From the IMG/VR virus record IMGVR_UViG_3300012931_000001, positions 1 through 64,000 of that record: DNA of 64,000 nucleotides; one strand, given 5' to 3'. The notes under the pieces were generated by a model. It was not told the origin of the DNA. It worked only from the letters and a program-made list of their open reading frames with translations, and searched no databases. Both the position numbers and the translations under genes were made by a program. This DNA is from a virus. Positions 43,945 through 52,174 of this stretch are shown here, in pieces. Within the stretch, counting starts at the first letter, position 1; each line of letters starts with the position of its first letter.

Positions 43945-44343
43945 TCATTCAAATATAAATTCGCCAACAGCCATTTCTTTTATCTTCTTCAGCGCTTCTT
44001 TTGATGGAGCCACCCCGTCGCACATGATGGGCTCAACACCTTGAACGCAGTGTTGAATATTCTGTATTGCATCAGATAAAACACTTCCAATCATACGGCA
44101 AACCTCGCCGTTTGATCCGTATACAAACAGCTTGTTCGGATGGAATTTCCCACTAATCCACAAGGCTGCCGAATACGGCTTAAACTCGGAAAGTTGCATT
44201 TTTGCGTTGTCAATGTTTAGAACAACAACCCTTGCCTCGTGAAGGCTTTCATGGTGGCCGGATTTAGGATCAAAAACATAGACCGAGACCTTCTTAAATA
44301 TTTTCTCGACCGCTATTTTTTCAAACTTTCTCATGTCATTCAA
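43945..44343 (-). CDS. Uncharacterised protein
   Basis: 132 residues, alpha/beta, with strands VSVYVFDP, ARVVVLNIDN and a C-terminal acidic helix. ATGA overlap with the upstream large gene. No family recognised. Confidence 0.5.
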   Translation of the reverse strand: MNDMRKFEKIAVEKIFKKVSVYVFDPKSGHHESLHEARVVVLNIDNAKMQLSEFKPYSAALWISGKFHPNKLFVYGSNGEVCRMIGSVLSDAIQNIQHCVQGVEPIMCDGVAPSKEALKKIKEMAVGEFIFE

Positions 44344-46262
44344 ATTTTGTGCCTTTTCAGAAAGGCGGGTTTTACTTCGGAGTTGAAAAATTCGGTGGCT
44401 TCGGATTCGGTGCGGAAATAATTGCCAAGTTCGTAGTGGTACCCATCTAGCCTATCACGATAGTCCTTTCGAGGTCTCTGGAGTCCATCGGAATCAATAT
44501 AATAATATGATTCACCTTTATCCGCCCTCCATCTTTTCGTCTCCACCTGTTTCTTTTCGGCGTTCCATATTTTACCGTCTTTGTCAAGGGCAGAGATGAG
44601 CCGTTGGCGCTCAGGCGAGGTCGCTAGTCCACGGATGCCCGAAAATTCTCCACACGTAATAATACAGTCTTCATCAGTATATAAATTGCCATCTTCGCTA
44701 ATTGTGGCGTAAGGAAAAACACGGCCAGCCTGCTCTTTTTTGAATATTGTAATCCATCCATTATTTTGTGTGATTATATCCCCATCCTTCGGTTCCCATT
44801 TTTCCACTTTCGTCAACACCTTCTTCTTGGCGTTCCACTTGTATCCAGCCTCGACCATCTTTTCAAAAAATAGGCAGCGCTCTTCACGGGTGGCCAACCT
44901 GTAATCGAACCCAGTGAATATGCATGTACCAGTAAAAAACCTGCCACCATAAAGGAGGGCATAAGAATGAAGCGTATTCAGGAGCTGGTTTTTTCCTTTA
45001 TATATCAGGATCCCCCCGCCCTTCAGTTTCACCACGTCCCCATCGGTAGGGGCCCATGCTCCACCATTCGTGCTAAATAATATTCCAAATTCAAACATTT
45101 TTTTAGACTCATCTTTTGATAGTTTTTTTGGCTTAACTCCGCTAAGATCTTCCTCTATTTTATCAGCTATCGTTTGTCCGATGCTCTCCGCCGCGTAATT
45201 CTTGCATTTAGCACACGCCATTTTCTCCTCAATAGATCGTCTATCAATCGGCTTACTCAATACGGACCTAAAGTATTCGCTTAGAATATCAGTAGATGGT
45301 GTTTGGGTGGATTTATTTATCTTCACCACCTCCATCTTCACCACCTCTCCATCGGTAGGAGTCCAAGGTTTAGTCGCAGTCAGGGTGCTCATGTGTGCGC
45401 CCGCCATTTTGTCCAGGTTGTCGACCTGCATCCGCGCCGTCATTTTCGGTATGGACTTAATCGGGGCGTATATTCCCCCTTTTTTCACCGTATCTCCCGC
45501 TTCATGAGAATTAAGAACAGTCCAAAATCCCCTATCCCATACCGATGCTGTATTCGCTTTTTCCACCACCTCCATCTTCACCGCATCCCATCGGTATCCG
45601 GCTTTCTTAAGTTGGTTGAAAAATTCTCGGCGCTGTTTTTTGGTCGCAAGCCTCGGGGTGTGGGCAGCCATGATGGCGTCGGTTGAAATTCCGCCTCTGT
45701 AAGGCACCAATAGAACCTTTATGTTCCCCGCATTCGTGCGCTCTTTATATATATACGTCAATCCCTGCCCGTTGTCGCACACGTCGCCTTTTTTCGGTAC
45801 CCATTTCTTTTCGCCGATCTCCGCCGCATAAAACCATAAACACTCCACCTTTTCCGGTTCCGCCAGCGCAATATATCGATTCCCCTCCATCCTCATCACC
45901 ATTCTTTCCAATCCTGGATTATTTTCCGTGATCGGAGCATCCGACACCAGCATCATGCGCGGAAACTTATTATTGCTTTCCATATTTTTTTTTGGATACC
46001 TTTCAAAGAACGCGTCAAAGTTCCGATTAAATATCACATCCCTCCAAAACGCATCCCGTTCCGTCGTTGCCCACCAGTCAAAACCACCCGATAATCCGCC
46101 AGCGTGTCTCGTCTTTTCAAACACCCCGACATCCCTCTTTCCGATCTGTTTTTCCTGGTTTTCGAGCATTTTTTCGACGATTTCGTCTGGAAAGCCCTGT
46201 AGATCGCCCTTCCAGCCTTTTTTTTCTTCGTAATTTTTGCGGTTCTCGCGCGCTTGTTTCAT
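44340..46262 (-). CDS. Large protein with W-x-P-x-D-G-D repeats
   Basis: 640 residues. After a charged N-terminus there are four or more repeats of about 80-100 residues, each with a W/V-x-P-x-D/K-G-D start, a central strand with IYK or IFK, then RLAT-x-E-x-R plus an F-x-x-L-x-x-G-Y-x-W-x-A ending (clearest near 150-235, 400-495 and 495-585). The C-terminal WRADKGESYYYIDSDG part is a second domain. Such repeats are frequent in gut Bacteroidetes phages; function is unknown. It is first in the leftward replication operon, next to the origin-like region, so an origin or regulatory role is possible (inference). Confidence 0.65.
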   Translation of the reverse strand: MKQARENRKNYEEKKGWKGDLQGFPDEIVEKMLENQEKQIGKRDVGVFEKTRHAGGLSGGFDWWATTERDAFWRDVIFNRNFDAFFERYPKKNMESNNKFPRMMLVSDAPITENNPGLERMVMRMEGNRYIALAEPEKVECLWFYAAEIGEKKWVPKKGDVCDNGQGLTYIYKERTNAGNIKVLLVPYRGGISTDAIMAAHTPRLATKKQRREFFNQLKKAGYRWDAVKMEVVEKANTASVWDRGFWTVLNSHEAGDTVKKGGIYAPIKSIPKMTARMQVDNLDKMAGAHMSTLTATKPWTPTDGEVVKMEVVKINKSTQTPSTDILSEYFRSVLSKPIDRRSIEEKMACAKCKNYAAESIGQTIADKIEEDLSGVKPKKLSKDESKKMFEFGILFSTNGGAWAPTDGDVVKLKGGGILIYKGKNQLLNTLHSYALLYGGRFFTGTCIFTGFDYRLATREERCLFFEKMVEAGYKWNAKKKVLTKVEKWEPKDGDIITQNNGWITIFKKEQAGRVFPYATISEDGNLYTDEDCIITCGEFSGIRGLATSPERQRLISALDKDGKIWNAEKKQVETKRWRADKGESYYYIDSDGLQRPRKDYRDRLDGYHYELGNYFRTESEATEFFNSEVKPAFLKRHKI

Positions 46263-46459
46263 AAATAGTTTTTTTAATGTTAATTTATATAAGAAAAAAC
46301 CAAATGTAAATTGATTTTTTTTCTTTGTCGTTTGCTTTTTTAGGCTTCCATCTATTTTTCTGTCAAGTGGTTAACAATTATACCCCCGTTTAAGGTATGT
46401 AACCTGACACGACTTTTCCGAATACAAATCTACTCCAAAAATCCAAATAATCATAATAA

Positions 46460-46468
46460 TTATCCACA
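46460..46468 (+). promoter_or_regulatory. DnaA box
   Basis: TTATCCACA, the exact bacterial DnaA consensus, 24 bases before the first iteron. With the iterons it marks a probable replication origin using host DnaA. Confidence 0.6.
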
Positions 46469-46491
46469 TTATTTTGTTAAACAACGTTAAA

Positions 46492-46777
46492 TGCCGTTGT
46501 TTGCCGTGAAGTGCCGTTAGGTTGCCGTTAGGAAATTACCTCTTAACGGCCACAAAAAGGCACCCAACTCACTGTATTATACAAGGTTATAAATTAGTGC
46601 CGTTAATGCCGTTGTTTTTTTCGACCCTAAGGGCCCTAATGTGTGCGTGTGCGCGTGTGTATATCTTATATAAAATTTAACGGCATTAACGGCATTGTGT
46701 ATAAATGTCTATATATCAATACATTATCTGCCGTTAATTAATAATTTTCTAACGGCATAAAAACGGCATTAACGGCA
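46492..46777. repeat. TGCCGT iteron array, probable replication origin
   Basis: Thirteen TGCCGT/ACGGCA cores (one is ACGGCC). Forward copies start at 46492, 46502, 46512, 46523, 46598, 46607 and 46729; reverse copies end at 46551, 46685, 46694, 46757, 46768 and 46777. Many are spaced 9-11 bases, on one face of the helix. The left group is mostly forward and the right group mostly reverse, around a GT- and AT-rich stretch (46641-46679). This is the form of iteron origins bound by a Rep-type initiator. Confidence 0.65.
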
Positions 46778-47116
46778 GCGGATTTTTTTTGTGTACTTAT
46801 TTAGGAAATGGTAATGATTTGGTAAATTTGGTAACGTTGTGTTGAATATTTTCCATTACGAAATATCTGTAAAAAAATAAAAAAAAATTTGAGAGTCGCT
46901 TCCTTCTTTTTTCTCTTCTCTTTTTCCCGTCGGGGGACCCCTAACTACTTGATAATCAGATAGTTACAACCGTTTGTAACCTTAAACGGTCGTTTAAGGG
47001 TTCTAACTCGTTGATATGCGAAGTGGGTATCAATATAAATCAAAATTAAAGAATCGCATACCTGATTCTTGAAAAAAGTCATATTATTAACATTAATTTA
47101 ATTAACTAAATTCCAA

Positions 47117-47132
47117 ACTTGTATATACAAGT
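47117..47132. promoter_or_regulatory. 16-bp perfect palindrome, copy 1 (operator-like)
   Basis: ACTTGTATATACAAGT, perfectly palindromic. Identical copy 63 bases further right, and a 13/16 match at the early promoter at 20260-20275. Confidence 0.6.
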
Positions 47133-47179
47133 CAAATCCAACTATCTAATAATCAACACATTATATTTTCCTTCGTCCA

Positions 47180-47195
47180 ACTTGTATATACAAGT
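47180..47195. promoter_or_regulatory. 16-bp perfect palindrome, copy 2 (operator-like)
   Basis: Identical to the site at 47117-47132; 63 bases centre to centre is six helical turns, which suits two dimers binding cooperatively. A TATATTTG -7 box begins 43 bases downstream. Confidence 0.6.
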
Positions 47196-47812
47196 CAAAA
47201 GCCGACTATTTAACGTTTACTTTATATTGGCCTTATATATATTTGATTATCAGAGACTTATCTCAATTAATACATTTTAACGTTAATATTAATTTAACGC
47301 TTAACATAAAGTTTAAATAGAGTGTCAATGTGTTGATAATCATATAGTTAAAAATGGCCAAAAATCCGACTTTCATTTTTAGTTAAAATTGATGTTGCTG
47401 AAACATTGGATGTTAAATGATGTTAAAACTGGTAGAACTGGATGAAATTAGATACCAAATATTTTGGAGATAATACAAAGATTATGTACATTGCGTTCTG
47501 TTAGTTGTTCTTTGAGTTTCGGCCTGCTTTGCCCTTGCCATACCCGCGCGCGAGCGTGTGCCTGGTTGGATTGAAAGGCCGCTATTCTTAAGCCATTTTA
47601 GGCGATATGGTAACCCGTTTGTTCGGGCTGTACATTTGACGGTAAAAATCATTAGATTGGTTGCTTGCTGTATATCGCTGCTTATGAAATAGAATCTTTG
47701 ACGTGCTGGTGTTACTTTTACCCTGTTTACGCATTCGGGCAAATACCTGGTTTGCGGTAAAAATCGGATTTTAACGGGGTACAATTTTTCTTAACTTAAA
47801 AACACAAAAACT

Positions 47813-47971
47813 ATGAAACAATTTATTTTTAACGTTTATTTTATTGTTGATGACTACAGAATAGGCGAAAAAGTACTATTCGATGGATCAATTGAGGACT
47901 GTATGAAATACATACAAAAGGCTGGAAATAATGATGAGTTCTGTCTCATTTTCTCATGTAAATTAAACTGA
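47813..47971 (+). CDS. Small protein, first of the rightward island
   Basis: 52 residues (MKQFIFNVYFIVDD). Two strands then a helix and strand, with Cys at SIEDCMKYI and FSC. Preceded by AAACACAAAAACT, the common A-rich leader here. No family recognised. Confidence 0.5.
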   Translation: MKQFIFNVYFIVDDYRIGEKVLFDGSIEDCMKYIQKAGNNDEFCLIFSCKLN

Positions 47972-47986
47972 TTAAAACATACAACT

Positions 47987-48124
47987 ATGAAAACAACTGA
48001 TTTTGAAAAAAACGTATCTATGATGAATAGGGCTATATTAACTATTGTTAGATACAAAAAACTGTACCGATATATGGTTCAATTTTCCGACGGACGGTCT
48101 GAAAGTAGCTTTAGACGTTATTAA
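47987..48124 (+). CDS. Small basic protein
   Basis: 45 residues (MKTTDFEKN), helical start and basic C-terminal part (GRSESSFRRY). No family recognised. The following 105 bases form a strongly structured leader. Confidence 0.45.
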   Translation: MKTTDFEKNVSMMNRAILTIVRYKKLYRYMVQFSDGRSESSFRRY

Positions 48125-48136
48125 CCATTTCTTTTA

Positions 48137-48209
48137 CCCCTTATATAAGGCCTGCAAACAGGGCCTTATGTGTTGTACACGTATAAGGGGGCAACGTCCG
48201 ATATTGGAC
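48137..48209 (+). ncRNA. Three-way-junction leader RNA
   Basis: Outer stem CCCCTTAT/ATAAGGGG (48137-48144 with 48183-48190) encloses two abutting hairpins: 48145-48169 (ATAAGGCCTG with CAGGGCCTTAT) and 48170-48180 (GTGT/ACAC). A further GTCC/GGAC hairpin is at 48196-48209. The ATG at 48232 follows. The near gap-free junction suggests a folded regulatory RNA, ribosomal protein-like leader, or DNA structure. No known riboswitch motif recognised. Confidence 0.45.
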
Positions 48210-48231
48210 ACAATTTCAAAAACACAACAAA

Positions 48232-48813
48232 ATGAAGACAACATTTGATTATGCAAAATGGCTCAAAGAAAGGGCCGAAAAAGACGCTACTAAAACGGTT
48301 GATTTTAACGCGTTAACGAAAGTTGAAAAGATCAGCGCTCTGCTGTTTCTACTTGACAAGACGAAGGCCGATATGGCGGACGTGAAAATTGTGGGAATCG
48401 AAGAACGTGCTTTTGGTGAATGTAGTGCACAAGCCAAAGCGGCCGTACTGACTGAAGTGATTAAGAGGATGCAAGCGGGTGAATCTGTAGGCATACCGTC
48501 TGACAAAGATATTGTGTGCGTGCCTGTTAAGACGTCATTTGCAGCCGCTTCGATGAATGATCAAATTTCCTACTTGTCGGACCTATACTGCAAAGCAGTG
48601 GACGTGATAACCATTGATTTGCCAGCCGGCGAAGCGTGGGTAACTGGATTGACAAACCATATTGAGGCTGATTTTTTGGCCGATATTGCGGGGTACGATG
48701 AAGCCGATTATCAGGCATTTTTGGCCGATCTGGAAAATAGACGTAAACCGTTTAGCACGTTGACGCTTGTTGGCAAAACGGAAAAAGGCATATTAATTAC
48801 ACCCGAAAAGTAA
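48232..48813 (+). CDS. Uncharacterised protein behind the structured leader
   Basis: 193 residues, mostly helical N-terminal two thirds, with a strand VDVITIDLPAGEAWVTGL near residues 122-140, then an acidic helix (YDEADYQAFLADLENR). The N-terminus WLKERAEKDATKT is charged. No family recognised. A strong terminator follows, so this may be a separately regulated abundant product. Confidence 0.6.
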   Translation: MKTTFDYAKWLKERAEKDATKTVDFNALTKVEKISALLFLLDKTKADMADVKIVGIEERAFGECSAQAKAAVLTEVIKRMQAGESVGIPSDKDIVCVPVKTSFAAASMNDQISYLSDLYCKAVDVITIDLPAGEAWVTGLTNHIEADFLADIAGYDEADYQAFLADLENRRKPFSTLTLVGKTEKGILITPEK

Positions 48814-48836
48814 CACCAACAAAAACCGACCAAAAA

Positions 48837-48868
48837 CCCCTCTATCTGCAAAGGTAGGGGGATTTTTG
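48837..48868 (+). terminator. Terminator after the 193-residue gene
   Basis: CCCCT-C-TATC with GGTAGGGGG (48837-48861, one bulged base), then ATTTTTGC. It ends the message 24 bases past the stop. Confidence 0.6.
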
Positions 48869-48890
48869 CGTTTAAATAAAACGAAAGAAA

Positions 48891-49082
48891 ATGACATACT
48901 ATAAAGTTCCTGTAAAATTAGACCAAAAACGGCTTAAAAATGGTTGGTTTTTGGTTGCAAATGAATTGCTTACTGAAAAAGAGGCATGCAGACGTGGTGT
49001 CAACACCGAAAAGCTAAATCGGATTGAAATTTCACGGCGTAAAATTTACTGGTTTTTCGGAGTGAGGTTTGAAATTAAATAA
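48891..49082 (+). CDS. Uncharacterised small basic protein
   Basis: 63 residues, Lys/Arg-rich; helix TEKEACRRGVNTEKL then strands ISRRKIYWFFGVRF. The pattern KEACRRG resembles small phage translation- or modification-related proteins, not diagnostic. Confidence 0.5.
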   Translation: MTYYKVPVKLDQKRLKNGWFLVANELLTEKEACRRGVNTEKLNRIEISRRKIYWFFGVRFEIK

Positions 49083-49090
49083 ACACGAAA

Positions 49091-49357
49091 ATGAAAAAGA
49101 AACAATTTTCAGGAAAAGTCCAGGGTGAATATTTGGACATTGAGCGGATTAACAAAAATACCGCGCGGGTAAAACACAAAAACGGGGAACGAGTTTTTCT
49201 TTGCCCGGTAAATTTGCACCCCTTCAATCAGTGGTGCACAACTATGGAAATGAACAACAGAACGCCGTTTGATGAATTTGTTGATATGTACGAAAACTAT
49301 AATTGTACCGATAATAAGACGGGAAAATACGCCGCCTTTTACCGGGTGATTGAGTAA
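49091..49357 (+). CDS. Uncharacterised protein
   Basis: 88 residues; strand-rich basic N-terminal half, Cys at 37 and 49, acidic C-terminal half. No family recognised. Confidence 0.5.
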   Translation: MKKKQFSGKVQGEYLDIERINKNTARVKHKNGERVFLCPVNLHPFNQWCTTMEMNNRTPFDEFVDMYENYNCTDNKTGKYAAFYRVIE

Positions 49358-49364
49358 CAAATAG

Positions 49365-49411
49365 CCGTCGAAGTTTAGCTTTTTTTAGCCCGGTGGGTTT
49401 ACGGGCGACGG
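49365..49411 (+). other. Nested stem-loop leader
   Basis: CCGTCG/CGACGG outer arms (49365-49370, 49406-49411) enclose GCCCG/CGGGC (49388-49392, 49402-49406). It separates two small genes and may be a leader element for the next one. No T run, so not a terminator for plus-strand messages. Confidence 0.3.
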
Positions 49412-49445
49412 AACGACTTTAGTATTAACAAATAAAAATGTGATC

Positions 49446-49715
49446 ATGGATATTGATGAATATTTCCCGTACGACTTCGACGAATCCAAAAAGCCGGAGA
49501 CACTTGAGCATTGCATAGAAAGAGTAAATCGTTATTTCGGCGTAACTGATTGTCCGTATAATATAGATTTATTAAAACAAGTACTAGACGAACGAAGAAA
49601 TTTGAGGGTTTTCCTCCCGTCGTATTTTTGGAACAAACGGTACTACGAATTACTTGAAAACGCAACAACAAAAGGAAAATTAAATGATTGGGATCAGACA
49701 TCCACTATCAGATAG
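49446..49715 (+). CDS. Uncharacterised protein
   Basis: 89 residues from ATG 49446. Acidic N-terminus and helical body with NRYFGVTDCPYNIDLL. No family recognised. Confidence 0.5.
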   Translation: MDIDEYFPYDFDESKKPETLEHCIERVNRYFGVTDCPYNIDLLKQVLDERRNLRVFLPSYFWNKRYYELLENATTKGKLNDWDQTSTIR

Positions 49716-49755
49716 TTTGACGTAATGTTTTTTAAACGAATAAAAACGCAACAAA

Positions 49756-50037
49756 ATGAGATACGTACAATTTTTAACCATGAGCACCGGATATATTCAG
49801 GGCTCAATTCCGCCGCGATTTTCAGACGACAACCGGAAACCAATTGAATTATTGGGATCAGACGGCTGTTATCCTGCAGATGGACGATTCGGATTAAACC
49901 GAATAATTTTTGAGGCCGAAAAACGGGCAAACAATCTGAAAAATATCCACTCAATTGTTGGGTTCCAGATTATTCAGGCATTAAGTTTTCCACAAAACGG
50001 GAGGATTATTTATGAAGAAAATTATAGAAATAGATAG
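49756..50037 (+). CDS. Uncharacterised protein
   Basis: 93 residues: strand MRYVQFLTMSTGYIQG, a loop, then helix FEAEKRANNLKNIHS and strands. No family recognised. Confidence 0.5.
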   Translation: MRYVQFLTMSTGYIQGSIPPRFSDDNRKPIELLGSDGCYPADGRFGLNRIIFEAEKRANNLKNIHSIVGFQIIQALSFPQNGRIIYEENYRNR

Positions 50038-50230
50038 CCCGAGCGGAGTGAATTCAAAAAGGATGAACGAATTGGTTTTATCCTTTTTGAAGGCCGGAAT
50101 CAGATCGGACGAAATCATCCTTCAGATGAATTTCGTAGCGAACGAAGATGTTGTTAAACAGGTGATGCACGAATTTCACGTGCTGAAAAACAGGGCGGCA
50201 ATGTCACTGGATAAAAGATGGACAAAATGA
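50012..50230 (+). CDS. Uncharacterised helical protein
   Basis: 72 residues overlapping the previous gene by 26 bases. Helix-turn-helix-like part KAGIRSDEIILQMNF. No family recognised. Confidence 0.5.
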   Translation: MKKIIEIDSPSGVNSKRMNELVLSFLKAGIRSDEIILQMNFVANEDVVKQVMHEFHVLKNRAAMSLDKRWTK

Positions 50231-50490
50231 AGACAAAAACAAAAACGATAAGAGGCTGGGCAAATAAGTCTGACCTGTTGTTTAGCCAAAACTCTGGAAA
50301 TATCATATTTACCGAAAATTTTAGAGAATTGGAATCCCGACTCATTAAAGACGGGTATAAACAATTGAACATAGCGTTTGATACGCTCAGGGGTAAAAAC
50401 GCGACTGCAAAAGTCGTCGTAAAAGGCTGGCACTGGAGGGGATCATGGAGTGATCCGACTAAAGAAATTTATGCAATTTTTTATAAATAA
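50227..50490 (+). CDS. Uncharacterised protein
   Basis: 87 residues from the second ATG at 50227; the first ATG at 50218 overlaps the previous gene by 13 bases and is equally possible. Basic N-terminus, strand/helix body, Trp-rich end. No family recognised. Confidence 0.5.
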   Translation: MKTKTKTIRGWANKSDLLFSQNSGNIIFTENFRELESRLIKDGYKQLNIAFDTLRGKNATAKVVVKGWHWRGSWSDPTKEIYAIFYK

Positions 50491-50502
50491 AACAATAAAA
50501 AC

Positions 50503-50769
50503 ATGAAAAAAGTTGAATTTACATTAGCGCCGGATTTGGCGGCTGAATTTAAAAGTGTTGTCAAGGGATTAAATTTTGTAACCCCGAAATTATTAGGCTA
50601 TTGCCGGATAAAGAATGGAGTGGCCGAATTAACACGCGGAGAATTTTTAGGAAAGTATAGGTTTGGAGTCACGGTTGTTCGCTTTGGCGAGCACGATTTC
50701 GATGCCTGTAAAAGTTTTAATACCAGATTTGAGGCTGAAATTTACTGTGATACTTTAACCCACCGATGA
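50503..50769 (+). CDS. Uncharacterised protein
   Basis: 88 residues; alternating strands with a compact Gly/Phe pattern (YRFGVTVVRFGEHDF). No family recognised. A stem-loop with a 20-codon micro-frame follows. Confidence 0.5.
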   Translation: MKKVEFTLAPDLAAEFKSVVKGLNFVTPKLLGYCRIKNGVAELTRGEFLGKYRFGVTVVRFGEHDFDACKSFNTRFEAEIYCDTLTHR

Positions 50770-50839
50770 GCCCGCGAAAGTCGAGCGAAACCCTACTGAA
50801 CGGCGGGGCTTGGAATAAAAACAACTAAAAACACAGATT

Positions 50840-51088
50840 ATGACAAACGAAGAAATTTTAAGCGGCAATAAATTAATTGCTGAGTTTATGAGGTATGATA
50901 GAATAGACGGGTATATCCTGCTATTTCATATCTCTTGGGATTGGCTTATGCCGGTGATTGCCGAGATAACGAACCAATGCGAAGAGCCCGACGAATTGGA
51001 CGGTGTAAAATACGCCTTATTAACGGATAATATTTCCGAGGCATATATTTTTGTAGTAGATTATATAAATAGAATACATGAGCACTAA
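50840..51088 (+). CDS. Uncharacterised acidic protein
   Basis: 82 residues, acidic and helical, with WDWLMPVIAEITNQ. Small and strongly negative, as many anti-defence or DNA-mimic proteins are; no direct sign of such a role. Overlaps the next gene by 11 bases. Confidence 0.45.
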   Translation: MTNEEILSGNKLIAEFMRYDRIDGYILLFHISWDWLMPVIAEITNQCEEPDELDGVKYALLTDNISEAYIFVVDYINRIHEH

Positions 51089-51530
51089 CCTATTTTTCAC
51101 CGAACCAACCCCGGAACCACGCACAAAAATTCGTGTCAGCTTCCGGCAAGAAAAAAGCGGCGGCGACGTTTTCGCTGCATTTCTTGACACTTGGCCTATT
51201 CAGGGCTACGAACACACGGGGCAACATTGCGAATGTTCGCCTGACTGGATCCGAAAAACCAAACCCGCAAAAGATTATCGCGATTTGCTTGCGGAATTAG
51301 AGCGGATCGGGTATGATGTAACGGTTATGAAGATGTTTCCCAAGCCGAACCCGGATAAAATAACCTGCCCGAAATGCGGGGAAATATTCACTCCGAGCCG
51401 GACGGAATATGAACAATGGTGCCGGGATGAGGACAGGAATTTGCGCCTAAGTTTCGACGGTGCGGAAAACGTCAAGAGAATGAGTATAAAGGAGTGGGGA
51501 TTGAAAAACCATAAATGTAAGGCAAGATGA
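51078..51530 (+). CDS. Uncharacterised zinc-knuckle protein
   Basis: 150 residues; a folded beta part at 15-60 and CPKCGE at about 95-100 with Cys at 114 and near the C-terminus (HKCKAR), a zinc knuckle. No family recognised. Confidence 0.55.
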   Translation: MSTNLFFTEPTPEPRTKIRVSFRQEKSGGDVFAAFLDTWPIQGYEHTGQHCECSPDWIRKTKPAKDYRDLLAELERIGYDVTVMKMFPKPNPDKITCPKCGEIFTPSRTEYEQWCRDEDRNLRLSFDGAENVKRMSIKEWGLKNHKCKAR

Positions 51531-51790
51531 AACCATACAACGAAAAAAGAGTTGAGAAGTTATTCGCAGAATTACGCGAGTTTGGGTATATTGAATCGCA
51601 TTTATTCAAATGGTCGGCAGGAGATATTGATTCTTGCGCGCAGGATGCCGGCGTAAAATTACCGGAAATGACAGACGACAAAAAGGTTGAATTGCTGTCT
51701 GAAATTATCGAAGGAATTTCCGAGTCGGTAATCGAGGATATGAACGACGCGATTTGTATTGAATTATTTGAACGCTTTAAGACTGAATAA
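51527..51790 (+). CDS. Uncharacterised acidic helical protein
   Basis: 87 residues, strongly acidic in the second half (EIIEGISESVIEDMND). No family recognised. Four-base overlap with the previous gene. Confidence 0.5.
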   Translation: MKPYNEKRVEKLFAELREFGYIESHLFKWSAGDIDSCAQDAGVKLPEMTDDKKVELLSEIIEGISESVIEDMNDAICIELFERFKTE

Positions 51791-51791
51791 A

Positions 51792-51959
51792 ATGGTTAAA
51801 GTTTATTTTCGATCGCGAATGAAGGATACTTTGGTCGCGGTATTTGATGATGAATTTCTGTACGAATTGTGCCTGCCTGCTATGGAAAAGTACGCCGGAG
51901 AGCTTGGTGTCACTCTGAATGAGAGCGTAGATGAAACCTATTTATCCGACTTAAAATGA
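51792..51959 (+). CDS. Uncharacterised small protein
   Basis: 55 residues from ATG 51792 (MVKVYFRS). Strand MVKVYFRSRMKDTLVAVFDD and helix. No family recognised. Confidence 0.45.
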   Translation: MVKVYFRSRMKDTLVAVFDDEFLYELCLPAMEKYAGELGVTLNESVDETYLSDLK

Positions 51960-52174
51960 GAGGTAGACCAAAAGGCGCGCCGTCATCCCTATGCGGATGG
52001 GCGTTTCAAAACATGAAGGCAGGAGAATCCTTCCTCTGCCAGATTGCGAGCAAGGATGCGACTACGATCGCGTCGAATTATGGCAGGGTGATCACGACGG
52101 AGCGATTTGTCGCCTTGGACTGCATGAGTCAGAGTAAAATTGAACGGTATATTAAAATAACTTTTTTGAAATGA
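51956..52174 (+). CDS. Small protein with AT-hook-like N-terminus
   Basis: 72 residues beginning MRGRPKGAPSSLCGW; R-G-R-P-K is the AT-hook core, followed by a small domain with TTIASNYGRVITTERF, which could be helix-turn-helix. Likely nucleic-acid-binding. Confidence 0.5.
   Translation: MRGRPKGAPSSLCGWAFQNMKAGESFLCQIASKDATTIASNYGRVITTERFVALDCMSQSKIERYIKITFLK

Larger units (their letters stand above)
46263..47812. other. Non-coding control region between divergent operons
   Basis: About 1.55 kb without a convincing gene. It holds, left to right: -7 box TACATTTG for the leftward operon (46308-46301), a DnaA box, TGCCGT iterons, an AT/GT-rich stretch, inverted repeats (46963-46998), two palindromes, three copies of a TTGAT-x-AT-x-AGATAGTT-like repeat (46950, 47139 inverted, 47332), plus-strand -7 boxes TATATTTG (47238-47245) and TACATTTG (47631-47638), and two CGGTAAAAATC repeats near 47639 and 47754. 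Confidence 0.7.

Noticed and set aside
45202-46264. Several plus-strand frames inside the 640-residue repeat protein gene
   Set aside because: They are complementary shadows of the repeats and have no start signals.
47482-47784. 100-codon minus-strand frame in the control region
   Set aside because: Arg/Thr/Gln-rich sequence with no domain-like pattern, no leader typical for this phage, and it covers promoter-like boxes and repeats of the opposite operon.
46260-47812. CRISPR array or retroelement (diversity generating) candidate
   Set aside because: The repeats are short iterons and palindromes without spacers, and no reverse transcriptase frame is present anywhere in the window.
50766-50828. 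20-codon frame MSPRKSSETLL following the gene at 50503
   Set aside because: Too short and covers a stem-loop; more likely leader structure than a gene.
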